From positions 930,001 through 994,000 of the forward strand of contig OZ220677.1 of assembly GCA_965116335.1 (NCBI GenBank): DNA of 64,000 nucleotides, in the 5' to 3' direction. Shown piece after piece: positions 18,389 through 27,342 of this stretch. Source of the DNA: G963663315 sp965116335 (lineage in GTDB: Bacteria; Pseudomonadota; Gammaproteobacteria; Arenicellales; Poriferihabitantaceae). The notes below the pieces were generated by a model. It was given only the letters and a program-made list of their open reading frames with translations. It made no database searches and was not told where the DNA came from. Each line of letters begins with the position of its first letter. Position 1 is the stretch's first letter. Made by a program: the position numbers and the translations under genes.

Positions 18389-21300
18389 TGAACTGAATCC
18401 GTTGTAATTTTCAAAGTTCCTTGAACAACTAGGGTAGCGTGGATGTCGGCACTTTCCGCCAGCCTTTCCAACTCGGCAATCCGGCTCTCATAGTCATAGT
18501 TCGCACGCGCCAATTCGCTTTCCTTCATCCGACGAATCTTGTCGTTTGTCGCGGCTCCGACCTGGCCCTCCAACAACTTGCATCGGGCCCCGTGGCTGGT
18601 TCTCAAGCTTTGCCGCCGGTGGTGAACGAGTTCCCGGTTCTCCGCCACATGATTTGCGCGTGCTGCACGCCATTTGCCGTGGTGCCGCTTATCAAGGCGT
18701 TCAATCGCGACTTCGTCAAGCAATGTGCCGTCGGGCGTGTCCACTGCAACTTCCAACAGGGACATCACCGCGCTGTCCAATTCGGGGTTCTCGGTGACGG
18801 ACACCAGCGTGTCATCGGATCGAATACCGACATTGCGCCACTGGTAGAGGGCGAACGGATATTCACCCGGTGGGACAGTTTCGCTTGATGCGATCAGACT
18901 GACCTGCACCGCTTGGGAGCGTTTCAGGTGCCGCGCCGCCTGCCTGAGCAGTGGATGCAGAACGTTGAGATAGACGGCCTTCGGCTCGGCGGCAGCGGCT
19001 TCCTGGTCGAAGGTGACCGGCAGCAACGGGTCCGCGCCTCTGAGCCACTTTTCCCATTGCCGGGCGACCGGATCGGTGGATCGCGGCTGGCCCCGGAAGT
19101 CAGCGAGTAGCCTGGCCCGGATATTCTGGCCGAGGCGCAGAGTCTTAAGAGGTTTGTCGCCGAGCAGAAAATCGCCGTCAGTCTCCGACACGCCCGACAG
19201 ATAAATGGTAACGCATCGTTGCAGTGCCTCGGCGGACAACCAGAAGCTCTCAGCCTCCGCGATCTCCTTGCGCCACGACTGGTTTGGAACCGTCAGGCCG
19301 AACAGTTCGGCTTGCTTTTCCTCTAACGCTGTCTCTTCCTGAACCTGGCGGATCTTGTTGTCACCTAGTTGCTGCAGGCGCTCGGCACGCTGTTCCGCCG
19401 TCAGCATGAAGCTGTCGGCAATATTGTGAATCTCCCGGGTGATCTCGCCGAGAATTTCTTCGCTACCGCCGACCGCGTGATGGAATACACCGATGCGCAT
19501 CAGACAGCGTTCGTAGATGTCCGCGTCGACCGTGCCGGGCGTCACCAGGTTGACGATGGCGACGCTCTCGCTCTGCTGGCCGTAGCGATCGATACGCCCG
19601 ATACGTTGTTCGATACGCATGGGGTTCCACGGCAGATCGTAGTTAATTAACAGGTCACAGAACTGGAAGTCAAGCCCTTCGCCGCCGACCTCCGAGGAAA
19701 GCAAAACATCCAGCGCCTCCGGGTCGTCCTTCGGCGAAGCGAATCGGCGGCGCAACTCGGCACGCTGGTCGTCCGGAACGCCGCCGTGCACGAGACCGTA
19801 GCGCAAGCCCGCATCCGCGACGTGTTTCTCGATATAGGCGAGTGTGTGCCGAAAAGTGCTGAAGGCAAGCGCCTTGTTGTTGTCCATCCGACCCTTGTCC
19901 CGCAGTACGCTGATGAATACCTGCACCTTGGGGTCGAAGGAATCGAGATCGTCGGCATGCTCCAGGAGCATCTCGACATCGGTTCGTATCTCGGCAAGAA
20001 AATCAGCATCGATGGGAGTCTCGCCATCGGTCCCGTCTGTCGTTTCAAGACTGTCGAGCTTTCCGACAAGCATATCGCGCAATAGTGGCGCCAGTCCGTA
20101 AAGGCAGCTCGCCGCCTGACGACGGATCGTGGTCATCATGAACTTGACGTTCTGCTCGCCATGGGCACGCGCCAGAATGCGGCTTACCACATTGAGGAGG
20201 TCATCATGCAGTCGGCGCTGGTCGGGCGTGAACTCGACCGTCAGCGTTTCTGGCCGACGGGTCGTGAACTCCCCGATATCCCGGCGGCGAGTCCGGTTAA
20301 TCATCGGACTGAAGGTATAGAGTTCCTCCAGAGACCGGATGATGCGAATACGGCTGGCGTCGTCGATATGCTCCTCCGCCAGACGATCATAGATGTCCTG
20401 AAACGCTGGCGATTCTCGCAGGAAAAGGAGACCCCACTCGGTCTGTGCGGCTTGCCCCAAGCATTTGCGGGCTTCGGCCTGCCAGCGATCTCCTTCCGCA
20501 CGGCAATGGCCCACGGCTGCGTTAATGAACCCGTTGGGCGCAGCCATCTGCTCGAAGCTCGGGCGGTCGATGACGAGGTCCGGCCGCAGTACGTTCAGCA
20601 AGGTAAAGAGGTCTTGACTGCCAAGTTGCACCGGGGTGGCGGTGAGAAAGACGGCGGCCTGGGCGTTGTCGCAGAAATAGCGCACCGCTTGGTGAAGGTA
20701 GGTATCCGGGTTGCGAATATGGTGCGCCTCGTCGACGATCACGAGATCAAATCTGGGCGGCGGGTCAAGTGCGAGCAGTCCCTGGCTAGCTCGCGCCCCC
20801 CTTACCTTCTTGCCAAAAAGCAGATCCGAATCAAACAGGGAGAACGGTAGTATAGCCTTGGCATAGCGGTCGGGCCATTCACCCTCCAAGTCCATTTCCC
20901 GCAGACAGTGGCGTAGCATTCGACCGTCGAGAGTCTCGAAATGCTCGTCAAAACGCTTCATCTCCACGAACCACTTGCGCTCGGTAACCAGCGCCTTGGG
21001 GCAGATGATCAGCACCGAGGAAATGTCCGTCCGTGCCCGCAACTCTTTGATGATCAGCCCAGCCTCAATCGTCTTGCCCACGCCCACCTCGTCGGCAATC
21101 AGCAGACGAGGTCGGTCGGCCCGGATCAATCTCAAAACGGGGCGATACTGATAAGGCACGAAGTGAATGCGCCCGGACCGCAGCGAATACAGGTTAGCGG
21201 TGGACGGCGAGAGCAGATGCAGGCTGGTCAGATGGGCGCGTACTTCGCCAGCACTGAGTAGAGAAGGTTCGTCTGAGGACTCAAGGGGCCGCAGCTGGCT

Positions 21301-21981
21301 CTCGTAGTAGGTCGCCTGACGATTGTCCTGGAAAACCTGGTAGCGTGCCTCGGCGGCACTGTCCATGACTCCAATGATCGGCACCACAATGCCGGGGTCG
21401 GAACGCAACGCCACGAGGTTACCGACCTTGAATATCGTCGTTGCTGCCTGTGAAGAGACAGCAGAAATTTCGCGGTCGCTCGGTGCCGTAATCGAATCAG
21501 CGGTATTGTCAGGATGGAGCGAGGAAGTCTGGGGGGCGTCGGACGGCACCGTCATGTCGGAAAGAGCATCTCTCTTAAACGCTTCGACCGTCGCGACGGA
21601 GGCAGGCGTGGCGCCAAGCATATCCAGAACACGAGCAAGTGTGTCGACATCCCGGTAAAGGTCTTCAGCCCGGACTGGCGACACCGACAGGTGCGCCCAT
21701 TGATTGCGAACGGCTTGCAGCTCCCTGACCAAAGTGCGTCCCTCGCGCGGCAGATTGAGCACCTGCGAGAGTTCGTACCAATTCTGGTCCAGGATTCGCA
21801 ACAGGGCAGCAAAATCTAACTGTTCCAGCTTGGTGAGCCCACGTTCCTCCACGGTACGCTGCTGTTGGAAGCTCAGACGGTTCGCGACATACGTTTTCCA
21901 CCAGCCCTCGCCAAGAGTGGACAGGTGAGTCGCAAGAAAAGCGGCAAGCTCGACAGTTGCGATGCGAATCAGTTCATGCAT
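18385..21981 (-). CDS. SNF2-family helicase with N-terminal Swt1-like HEPN domain; candidate defence protein
   Basis: About 1198 residues. The N-terminus (1-135) looks like a HEPN domain of the Swt1 type, with RNQWAH (92-97) matching the R-x4-6-H RNase motif. A small SH3-like region (about 185-235) follows. The SNF2 ATPase has DEVGVGKT (297-304), DEAHH (417-421) and TATP, then a helicase C domain with SSEVGGEGLD and RIGRIDRYGQ. The C-terminal third includes a long coiled coil. Helicases of this kind (RapA/DrmD/DpdE-like) occur in phage-defence operons. I chose the ATG at 21981; the frame extends to a TTG at 22005. No clear ribosome binding site precedes it. The GHKL ATPase gene follows with a four-base overlap. 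Confidence 0.85.
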   Translation of the reverse strand: MHELIRIATVELAAFLATHLSTLGEGWWKTYVANRLSFQQQRTVEERGLTKLEQLDFAALLRILDQNWYELSQVLNLPREGRTLVRELQAVRNQWAHLSVSPVRAEDLYRDVDTLARVLDMLGATPASVATVEAFKRDALSDMTVPSDAPQTSSLHPDNTADSITAPSDREISAVSSQAATTIFKVGNLVALRSDPGIVVPIIGVMDSAAEARYQVFQDNRQATYYESQLRPLESSDEPSLLSAGEVRAHLTSLHLLSPSTANLYSLRSGRIHFVPYQYRPVLRLIRADRPRLLIADEVGVGKTIEAGLIIKELRARTDISSVLIICPKALVTERKWFVEMKRFDEHFETLDGRMLRHCLREMDLEGEWPDRYAKAILPFSLFDSDLLFGKKVRGARASQGLLALDPPPRFDLVIVDEAHHIRNPDTYLHQAVRYFCDNAQAAVFLTATPVQLGSQDLFTLLNVLRPDLVIDRPSFEQMAAPNGFINAAVGHCRAEGDRWQAEARKCLGQAAQTEWGLLFLRESPAFQDIYDRLAEEHIDDASRIRIIRSLEELYTFSPMINRTRRRDIGEFTTRRPETLTVEFTPDQRRLHDDLLNVVSRILARAHGEQNVKFMMTTIRRQAASCLYGLAPLLRDMLVGKLDSLETTDGTDGETPIDADFLAEIRTDVEMLLEHADDLDSFDPKVQVFISVLRDKGRMDNNKALAFSTFRHTLAYIEKHVADAGLRYGLVHGGVPDDQRAELRRRFASPKDDPEALDVLLSSEVGGEGLDFQFCDLLINYDLPWNPMRIEQRIGRIDRYGQQSESVAIVNLVTPGTVDADIYERCLMRIGVFHHAVGGSEEILGEITREIHNIADSFMLTAEQRAERLQQLGDNKIRQVQEETALEEKQAELFGLTVPNQSWRKEIAEAESFWLSAEALQRCVTIYLSGVSETDGDFLLGDKPLKTLRLGQNIRARLLADFRGQPRSTDPVARQWEKWLRGADPLLPVTFDQEAAAAEPKAVYLNVLHPLLRQAARHLKRSQAVQVSLIASSETVPPGEYPFALYQWRNVGIRSDDTLVSVTENPELDSAVMSLLEVAVDTPDGTLLDEVAIERLDKRHHGKWRAARANHVAENRELVHHRRQSLRTSHGARCKLLEGQVGAATNDKIRRMKESELARANYDYESRIAELERLAESADIHATLVVQGTLKITTDSVQ

Positions 21982-22135
21982 GAAGTGAAGAGCCGTTGAC
22001 AACACGTGACGATGTCTGAAATCGTTCTGGTGTAGAAAGTTTCATGACATCCTTATAGACGATGAGTGCGTATACTTCAAGGTCGGGGCGATATGCCACG
22101 TATGTTAAAAGCTGGTTTCGGAAACGGAACCCGGC

Positions 22136-22207
22136 GTATACATTAGCCGAATCAGTAGATGAACAAATACAAGTATTATGCGCGATGGTCGGATCGGGCA
22201 ACCGACC
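22136..22207 (+). pseudogene. Truncated 5' copy of the ribbon-helix-helix gene
   Basis: From 22136 the sequence matches, with few differences, the region around the start of the ribbon-helix-helix gene at 37234 (minus strand): the same GTATACATTAGCC leader, the ATG (22159) and about 16 codons reading MNKYKYYARWSDRATDP against MNKHKYNARWSERVTDP. It then switches to the repeated leader of the next gene, so the DNA-binding part is absent. This marks a recombination junction. The rest of the 22006-22282 interval upstream of the helicase holds no gene I can support. Confidence 0.65.
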
Positions 22208-22213
22208 CGGAAT

Positions 22214-22282
22214 CCGGGTTGACCCGGCGGCGCAATCCAGCCAGAATAGGGACACCAGAAAAGAACAGACAGGCAACGAACC
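22214..22282 (+). repeat. Copy A of a duplicated leader in front of small coiled-coil genes
   Basis: This segment closely matches 33535-33603 (minus strand), which precedes the paralogous gene at 33220-33534. The last 33 bases also match the leader of the DUF1640 gene at 33163. The shared core reads ACACCA, then AAAAGAACAG, then CAGGCA, directly before an ATG. Confidence 0.75.
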
Positions 22283-22579
22283 ATGACACCAGAACTATAC
22301 GCAATTATCGGAGTAGGCCTGGCATTGGCCGGAGTACTTATCCCGGCCAGCAATCGCCAGAGCCGGGATATTGCCGGACTACGGGAACAAATGAACCAGG
22401 ACATTACCGGACTACGGCAAGAGATCAACCAGGACATTTCCGGACTACGGCAGGAAATCAGCCAGCAGGGGCAACAAATCAACCAGGTTGCCCGGCAGGT
22501 GGGGCACTTGTCCGGCTTGCTGGAAGGCTTGCGAGGCCGTCCAATCGTGACAGAGCAACCGGAAGAAATCCGGGCTTAA
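22283..22579 (+). CDS. Small membrane-anchored coiled-coil protein, paralogue of 33220-33534
   Basis: The 98-residue protein has an N-terminal hydrophobic helix (about 4-22) and a coiled coil built of a short repeated unit (GLREQMNQDI, GLRQEINQDI, GLRQEISQQG), ending in VGHLSGLLEGLRGRP. The paralogue at 33220-33534 keeps the same membrane anchor, repeat and C-terminal segment, differing in repeat number. The start is fixed by the duplicated leader immediately before it. It is convergent with glpD. Function unknown; the architecture recalls small phage or plasmid coiled-coil membrane proteins. Confidence 0.7.
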   Translation: MTPELYAIIGVGLALAGVLIPASNRQSRDIAGLREQMNQDITGLRQEINQDISGLRQEISQQGQQINQVARQVGHLSGLLEGLRGRPIVTEQPEEIRA

Positions 22580-22625
22580 GCGACCGGCTGACCAGCACGA
22601 TCCTGAGGTCTTCATTCCCACCTGT

Positions 22626-24233
22626 TCAATTGTCGCCCCTGAAATACTCCTTGAATTTTTCCGGTCCCTGTTCGCCGAACAGACGGTCGCATAACTCCGG
22701 CATGCCGGGCATGGTCATTAACTCCTCGCGCCTGTAGAGCAGCGCCAGCCGAGAGCGTCGGCGCAACAGGTCGGACAACGTGACGACCATTTCATAATCC
22801 CGCAAATGATCAATTTCACAAAGACGCAGTCCGGTTCCGGCAATAGCCGGAGCAGCCAGGGCTGGATTAGCCTCGACCGCATCGAGTATGACGCTGGCTC
22901 CGTGGCCGTAACGCCTCCACAGGCGTTCAGCAAGGGGCTCGCCGGTGTCAGCAGCCCGGTCATCTGTGATACCGGCCTGCGCGGCCTGCGCCAGAAACGC
23001 CGCTCGCGCCACCCTGTCTGGTTCACCGTACCAGCGTGGCGGCTTGCGTGCCAGTGTGATCCCCAGCCTGGAGACCTGTTGGCAGATTTCTTCGCCGATG
23101 TTGATGCAGTCGGTCAGCTTGCCCCCGAAGATGCTGATTTGCCGTCTCGGACGGTTTATCTCCACTACGTGCTTGCGCGAGAGCTGGAGGACATCCATGT
23201 CGGTATCGGCGCCTGTAGCAACCACCAGTGGCCGGACTCCGCATCGCTCGGCGATAATGTCTGATCTCATCAGCGGACGCGGCAGATTCAGTCGGGCATT
23301 GATATTGGACAGTATAAAATCCCGGTCCTGATCGGTGACCGCGGTATCGTGCGTATCCACGCGGGTATCGGTGGTTCCGATGCAGGTGCGGTTGGCCATT
23401 GGGATGGCAAAGAACAAGCGACCATCATCGGCGAAAAAAGTCAGCACCTTGTCGCCCTCTCCGATGCGGGGGACGATCAGGTGAACGCCCTTTGACAGGA
23501 TATGCTGATGCTTCGCCTGGATACCGGCAGTTGCGTTCAATGTATCGACACAGGCTCCGGTAGCGTTGATCAGCGCCTTGCTGCGAATCTCGAAATTTTG
23601 ACCGGAAACGCCATCCTTCGCCAGCGCTCGCCACTGCCTGCCCTCATCCCGCAATTCCACTGCTTCCACGTAATTAGCGGCCATACCCCCCTGCTCAAGC
23701 GCACAACGGATGAACCCGAAAACAAAACGCGCATCGTTATCAAACAGGTAAGCGTCTGAATACTCCAGTCCGCCGATACTGTGGCGGGTATCAATGACTG
23801 GCTCCACCGCGCCAATGGTGGCGGCACGCAAATAGCGAGGTGAGCGGGTATATCCCTGCCCGATCAACCAGTACAACCAGGCTCCGGCCCACAACACAGA
23901 AGGGTGATGACGAAAGCCGCGGGAAACCGTGGTCAGGAAGCGAATTTCCCGGACAGCGCTGGGAAACTGCCGCATCAGGTCATTGCGCGACTTGCACAAC
24001 TCCGTCACGAGGCCGAGCTCGCAGCTTTCCATGTACTTGATGCCACCCCAGATCAGATTGGATGAATGCTGGCTGGTAAGTCCGGCGAAGTCTCTGCCAT
24101 CAATCAGGCCAACCTTTACGCCTCGAGCCGCCAGTGACGCGGCGCACACGGCGCCATTGATCCCCCCGCCAACGATCAGGACATCCAGAAAGTTGCGCGA
24201 CAGCGCATCCAGATTTTGTTCACGCAGTGACAC
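22626..24233 (-). CDS. glpD: Aerobic glycerol-3-phosphate dehydrogenase (FAD)
   Basis: About 535 residues, with the Rossmann FAD signature DVLIVGGGINGAVCAASLAARG near the N-terminus split here as VLIVGGGINGA then GLIDGRDFA, the SSNLIWGGIKYM segment, and a C-terminal DAO-type domain. It oxidises sn-glycerol-3-phosphate to dihydroxyacetone phosphate at the membrane and passes electrons to quinone. The open frame extends to 24419 but that part overlaps glpU and is not GlpD-like; a GTG at 24233 gives the family start, though the AAGGA upstream is unusually close. It is the last gene of the glp operon, which matches its role downstream of uptake and phosphorylation. Confidence 0.9.
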   Translation of the reverse strand: MSLREQNLDALSRNFLDVLIVGGGINGAVCAASLAARGVKVGLIDGRDFAGLTSQHSSNLIWGGIKYMESCELGLVTELCKSRNDLMRQFPSAVREIRFLTTVSRGFRHHPSVLWAGAWLYWLIGQGYTRSPRYLRAATIGAVEPVIDTRHSIGGLEYSDAYLFDNDARFVFGFIRCALEQGGMAANYVEAVELRDEGRQWRALAKDGVSGQNFEIRSKALINATGACVDTLNATAGIQAKHQHILSKGVHLIVPRIGEGDKVLTFFADDGRLFFAIPMANRTCIGTTDTRVDTHDTAVTDQDRDFILSNINARLNLPRPLMRSDIIAERCGVRPLVVATGADTDMDVLQLSRKHVVEINRPRRQISIFGGKLTDCINIGEEICQQVSRLGITLARKPPRWYGEPDRVARAAFLAQAAQAGITDDRAADTGEPLAERLWRRYGHGASVILDAVEANPALAAPAIAGTGLRLCEIDHLRDYEMVVTLSDLLRRRSRLALLYRREELMTMPGMPELCDRLFGEQGPEKFKEYFRGDN

Positions 24234-24270
24234 TATCCTTAACAAGTCGAATCTTGTGACTGTCAGCCAG

Positions 24271-24564
24271 TCATACCCACCTGAATACGAACAGGAACCA
24301 GACCACGGAAATGCCCAGCGGAATCCACAGCGGCGTACCGACCAGCCCCAGCCACAGCAAGTGAATAAACCCGGCGCCAAGCCATGAAATGAACAAACGG
24401 TCGCCACGGGTGGTATCAATCCGCAATATTCCGCGCCGGGGATTGCCGCCGGGGCTGAATGCCTCCCAGACCCCCATGACGGCTATGGATAGCGCCAGCG
24501 CCAGGAAAAACGCGCCGGTAGGCCAGGTCCACGCCATCCAGGTCAGGTCGAATACGTCGTTCAT
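24271..24564 (-). CDS. glpU: Small membrane protein of the glycerol ABC transporter (DUF2160)
   Basis: The 97-residue protein has three hydrophobic helices (about 10-35, 58-75 and 79-96). Its WMAWTWPTGAFF start, FSPGGNPRRGIL loop and RGDRLFISWLG segment fit the DUF2160 family, the GlpU component found in rhizobial glycerol ABC operons between the permease GlpQ and later genes. Its role in transport is not established. It lies 20 bases after glpQ and 37 bases before the glpD GTG. Confidence 0.85.
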   Translation of the reverse strand: MNDVFDLTWMAWTWPTGAFFLALALSIAVMGVWEAFSPGGNPRRGILRIDTTRGDRLFISWLGAGFIHLLWLGLVGTPLWIPLGISVVWFLFVFRWV

Positions 24565-24584
24565 CTGTTCGCTCCCGGGCTCCC

Positions 24585-25391
24585 CTAGACTCGACCCAGC
24601 GCGAAGCCGCGAGCAATATAATTACGCACGAAGTAAATCACGAATCCACCCGGAACGATGGTCAGGGTTCCGGCGGCAGCCAGCAGTCCCAGCTCATAAC
24701 CGGATGTACTGGCGGTGCGCGTCATGGTCGCCGCAATCGGCTTGGCTTCCACCGCAGTCAGCGTCTTGGCGAGCAGCAATTCCACCCATGAGTACATGAA
24801 ACAGAAAAACATCGCTACGCCGATACCCGCCGCGATAGTCGGGATGAATATACGAATAAAAAAGCGCCAGAATGAATATCCGTCCAGCCAGGCGGTTTCA
24901 TCCAGTTCTTTGGGCACTGCGGACATAAAGCCCTCCAGTATCCAGACGGCCAGCGGGATGTTGAACAGGCAATGCGCCAATGCTACGCCGATATGGGTAT
25001 CGAACAGGTCAATGGCGGAGTAGAGTTGATAGAATGGGAGCGCGAATACCGCAGGCGGCGCCATTCGGTTAGTCAACAGCCAGAAAAACAGGTGCTTGTC
25101 ACCGAGGAAGCGATAGCGGGAAAATGCGTAGGCTGCCGGCAGTGCCACGCCGACCGAGATCAGGGTGTTCATCACGACATAGCTGATGGAGTTGAGATAA
25201 CCCGTATACCAGGTGGGATCGGTGAATATCTTGCGATAATTGTCCAGCGTAAACTCTCTCGGCCAGAGGGAGAACACACCCAGAATCTCATTGGTGGTCT
25301 TGAACGACATACTGACCAGCCAATAGATGGGTAACATCAAAAAAACGATGTAGAGTGTCGTGACAAGGGCTTTGCTGGTACGGTTTTGCAT
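24585..25391 (-). CDS. glpQ: Glycerol ABC transporter permease GlpQ
   Basis: The 268-residue protein has about six membrane helices and a MalG-type permease EAA loop (ELDETAWLDGYSFWRFF, then IFIPT), which docks with the ATPase subunits. It is three bases downstream of glpP, the second permease, and shares the operon with two ATPase genes, which matches the rhizobial GlpSTPQUV glycerol system. It forms the translocation pore with GlpP. Confidence 0.9.
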   Translation of the reverse strand: MQNRTSKALVTTLYIVFLMLPIYWLVSMSFKTTNEILGVFSLWPREFTLDNYRKIFTDPTWYTGYLNSISYVVMNTLISVGVALPAAYAFSRYRFLGDKHLFFWLLTNRMAPPAVFALPFYQLYSAIDLFDTHIGVALAHCLFNIPLAVWILEGFMSAVPKELDETAWLDGYSFWRFFIRIFIPTIAAGIGVAMFFCFMYSWVELLLAKTLTAVEAKPIAATMTRTASTSGYELGLLAAAGTLTIVPGGFVIYFVRNYIARGFALGRV

Positions 25392-25394
25392 GGT

Positions 25395-26258
25395 TTAGCG
25401 CTCCTCGTCCCGCATCATCAGCGTGTAGAATACCCAGCATACCAGCAATACCACCAGGAAATAGATCAGTGACATGGCTGCTGCCGGACCGAGATCGAAC
25501 TGACCGAGCGCAATCTTGACCAGATCAATGGACAGGAATGTAGTGGTATTGCCGGGGCCGCCGCCGGTCAGCACGAACGGCTCGGTGTAGATCATGAAGC
25601 TGTCCATAAAGCGCAACAATATGGCGATGGTCAGCACCCGTTTCAGCTTGGGTAACTGGATGAAACGCAAAACCGCCCAGCCACTGGCGCCGTCAATACG
25701 CGCCGCCTGATAGTAGGCATCCGGGATAGAACACAGTCCGGCATAGGCCAACAATGCTACCAGAGAAGTCCAGTGCCAGACATCCATGACCACGGTGGTG
25801 ACCCATGCCGATACCGGCTGTTGGGTGAAGTTGTAGTCTATACCCAGGCTATTGATGGTTTTACCCAGCAAACCAATGTCCGGCAGAGCGAAAATATTCC
25901 ACATGGCGCCCACTACATTCCACGGGATCAGAAGCGGCAACGCCATGAGTACAAGGCAGACCGAGACCCAGACTCCCTTGCGCGGCATACAAAGAGCCAC
26001 GGCGACTCCCAGCGGCACCTCGATCAGCAGGATGGTAAAGGTGAATGCCAGTTGTCGCATCAGCGAAGCATGGAAGCGTTCAGAGGTCAGCACCTCCTGA
26101 AACCAGCCCACGCCATGCCAGAAAAACAGGTTATTGCCAAAGGTTTCCTGGACTGAATAATTGACCACAGTCATCAACGGGATCAGGGCGTTGAACGCTA
26201 CCAGCACCACCACCGGCAACACCAGCCACCAGGCTTTGCGGTTAGCGAGCCCGTTCAT
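25395..26258 (-). CDS. glpP: Glycerol ABC transporter permease GlpP
   Basis: The 287-residue protein is a MalF-type permease with six predicted helices and the EAA loop AYYQAARIDGASGWAVLRF followed by IQLPKL. Its ATG overlaps the end of glpT by four bases (ATGA), so the ATPase and permease are translationally coupled. It pairs with GlpQ. Confidence 0.9.
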   Translation of the reverse strand: MNGLANRKAWWLVLPVVVLVAFNALIPLMTVVNYSVQETFGNNLFFWHGVGWFQEVLTSERFHASLMRQLAFTFTILLIEVPLGVAVALCMPRKGVWVSVCLVLMALPLLIPWNVVGAMWNIFALPDIGLLGKTINSLGIDYNFTQQPVSAWVTTVVMDVWHWTSLVALLAYAGLCSIPDAYYQAARIDGASGWAVLRFIQLPKLKRVLTIAILLRFMDSFMIYTEPFVLTGGGPGNTTTFLSIDLVKIALGQFDLGPAAAMSLIYFLVVLLVCWVFYTLMMRDEER

Positions 26259-27340
26259 GCCGATGCCTCCGGCCGGTCAACCAACCAGCCGTCGAGATAA
26301 CAGTGAGTGTGTACCGGATCGAACCGTACCGCGGGTTTCTGGTCCGGGATGCCTGTACCTTCGGGGACGATTATTTTCAACCGTTCAGCGCCAGCCTGCA
26401 CGTCTGCGACTCGATACCTGCCTAAATCATCGACCTTGTTGATTCGTACCGGAATGCACGGGTCATGGTCATCGAATTGTATGAATTCAGGGCGCACGCC
26501 CAATTCCAGCGTCTCACCATGCAAGCAACTATCCGGCAACGGGCCGAAATCCCGCTCCAGGCAACGCAACCGACCATCTTCGCAGGTGGCTGGCAGCAGG
26601 TTCATGCCGGGAGAGCCAATGAAGTGCCCGACAAATGTATGCCGTGGCCGCTCGAACAGCTCTACCGGAGTGCCGACCTGAACCACCCGGCCCTGAAACA
26701 TCACGACGACTCGATCAGCAAAAGTCAACGCTTCGGTCTGGTCATGAGTGACGTAGATCATGGTGACGCCAACCTCTTTATGTAGCTGCTTGAGCTTGGA
26801 GCGCAACTGCCACTTCAGGTGCGGGTCAATCACTGTCAGCGGTTCATCGAACATGATCACATTGACATCCGGGCGCACCAGACCCCTGCCTAATGAAATT
26901 TTCTGCTTGCCGTCCGCAGTCAGGCCGGACGCCCGTTTTTGCAGGGTATCGGACAGATCAAGCATGGCCGCAATCTCCTGTACACGGGGCCGGATTTGTG
27001 CTTCGGGAACTGCCCGATTGCGCAGGGGAAACGCCAGATTGTCGTATACAGTCATGGTGTCGTATACCACCGGAAACTGGAATACCTGGGCAATATGCCG
27101 CTCCGATGTGCTGATACCGTTCACCTCCTGTCCGTCAAACAACACCCTGCCCTCGGTCGGACTGATCAGGCCGGAGATGATATTGAGCAACGTAGTCTTG
27201 CCGCACCCGGACGGTCCCAACAGGGCATACGCGCTGCCATCCTCCCAGACCTGATTGACCTCCTCCAACGCCCAAACCGGCTCCTCACTGCGGGCAGCGG
27301 GATAGCTGTGGCGAATGCCGTGGAGTTCAATACGCGCCAT
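26255..27340 (-). CDS. glpT: Glycerol ABC transporter ATPase GlpT, with degenerate signature motif
   Basis: About 361 residues of the MalK-like class. Walker A is GPSGCGKTT, Walker B IMFDEP, and the His switch is YVTHDQTEALTFAD. The ABC signature is not LSGGQ but LTADGKQK, the sort of substitution known in rhizobial GlpT, so one composite ATP site of the heterodimer with GlpS may be weak. A C-terminal TOBE-like regulatory domain follows (about 240-361). The ATG at 27340 is two bases from the glpS stop; an in-frame TTG at 27346 would overlap it. Confidence 0.9.
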   Translation of the reverse strand: MARIELHGIRHSYPAARSEEPVWALEEVNQVWEDGSAYALLGPSGCGKTTLLNIISGLISPTEGRVLFDGQEVNGISTSERHIAQVFQFPVVYDTMTVYDNLAFPLRNRAVPEAQIRPRVQEIAAMLDLSDTLQKRASGLTADGKQKISLGRGLVRPDVNVIMFDEPLTVIDPHLKWQLRSKLKQLHKEVGVTMIYVTHDQTEALTFADRVVVMFQGRVVQVGTPVELFERPRHTFVGHFIGSPGMNLLPATCEDGRLRCLERDFGPLPDSCLHGETLELGVRPEFIQFDDHDPCIPVRINKVDDLGRYRVADVQAGAERLKIIVPEGTGIPDQKPAVRFDPVHTHCYLDGWLVDRPEASA

Positions 27341-27342
27341 GT

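Noticed and set aside
22062..22286. 74-codon plus-strand frame upstream of the coiled-coil gene
   Set aside because: It runs through the truncated RHH copy and the duplicated leader in a different frame; no independent support.
24234..24419. Extended N-terminus for GlpD
   Set aside because: Cys/Trp-rich text overlapping glpU in another frame, unlike any GlpD start.
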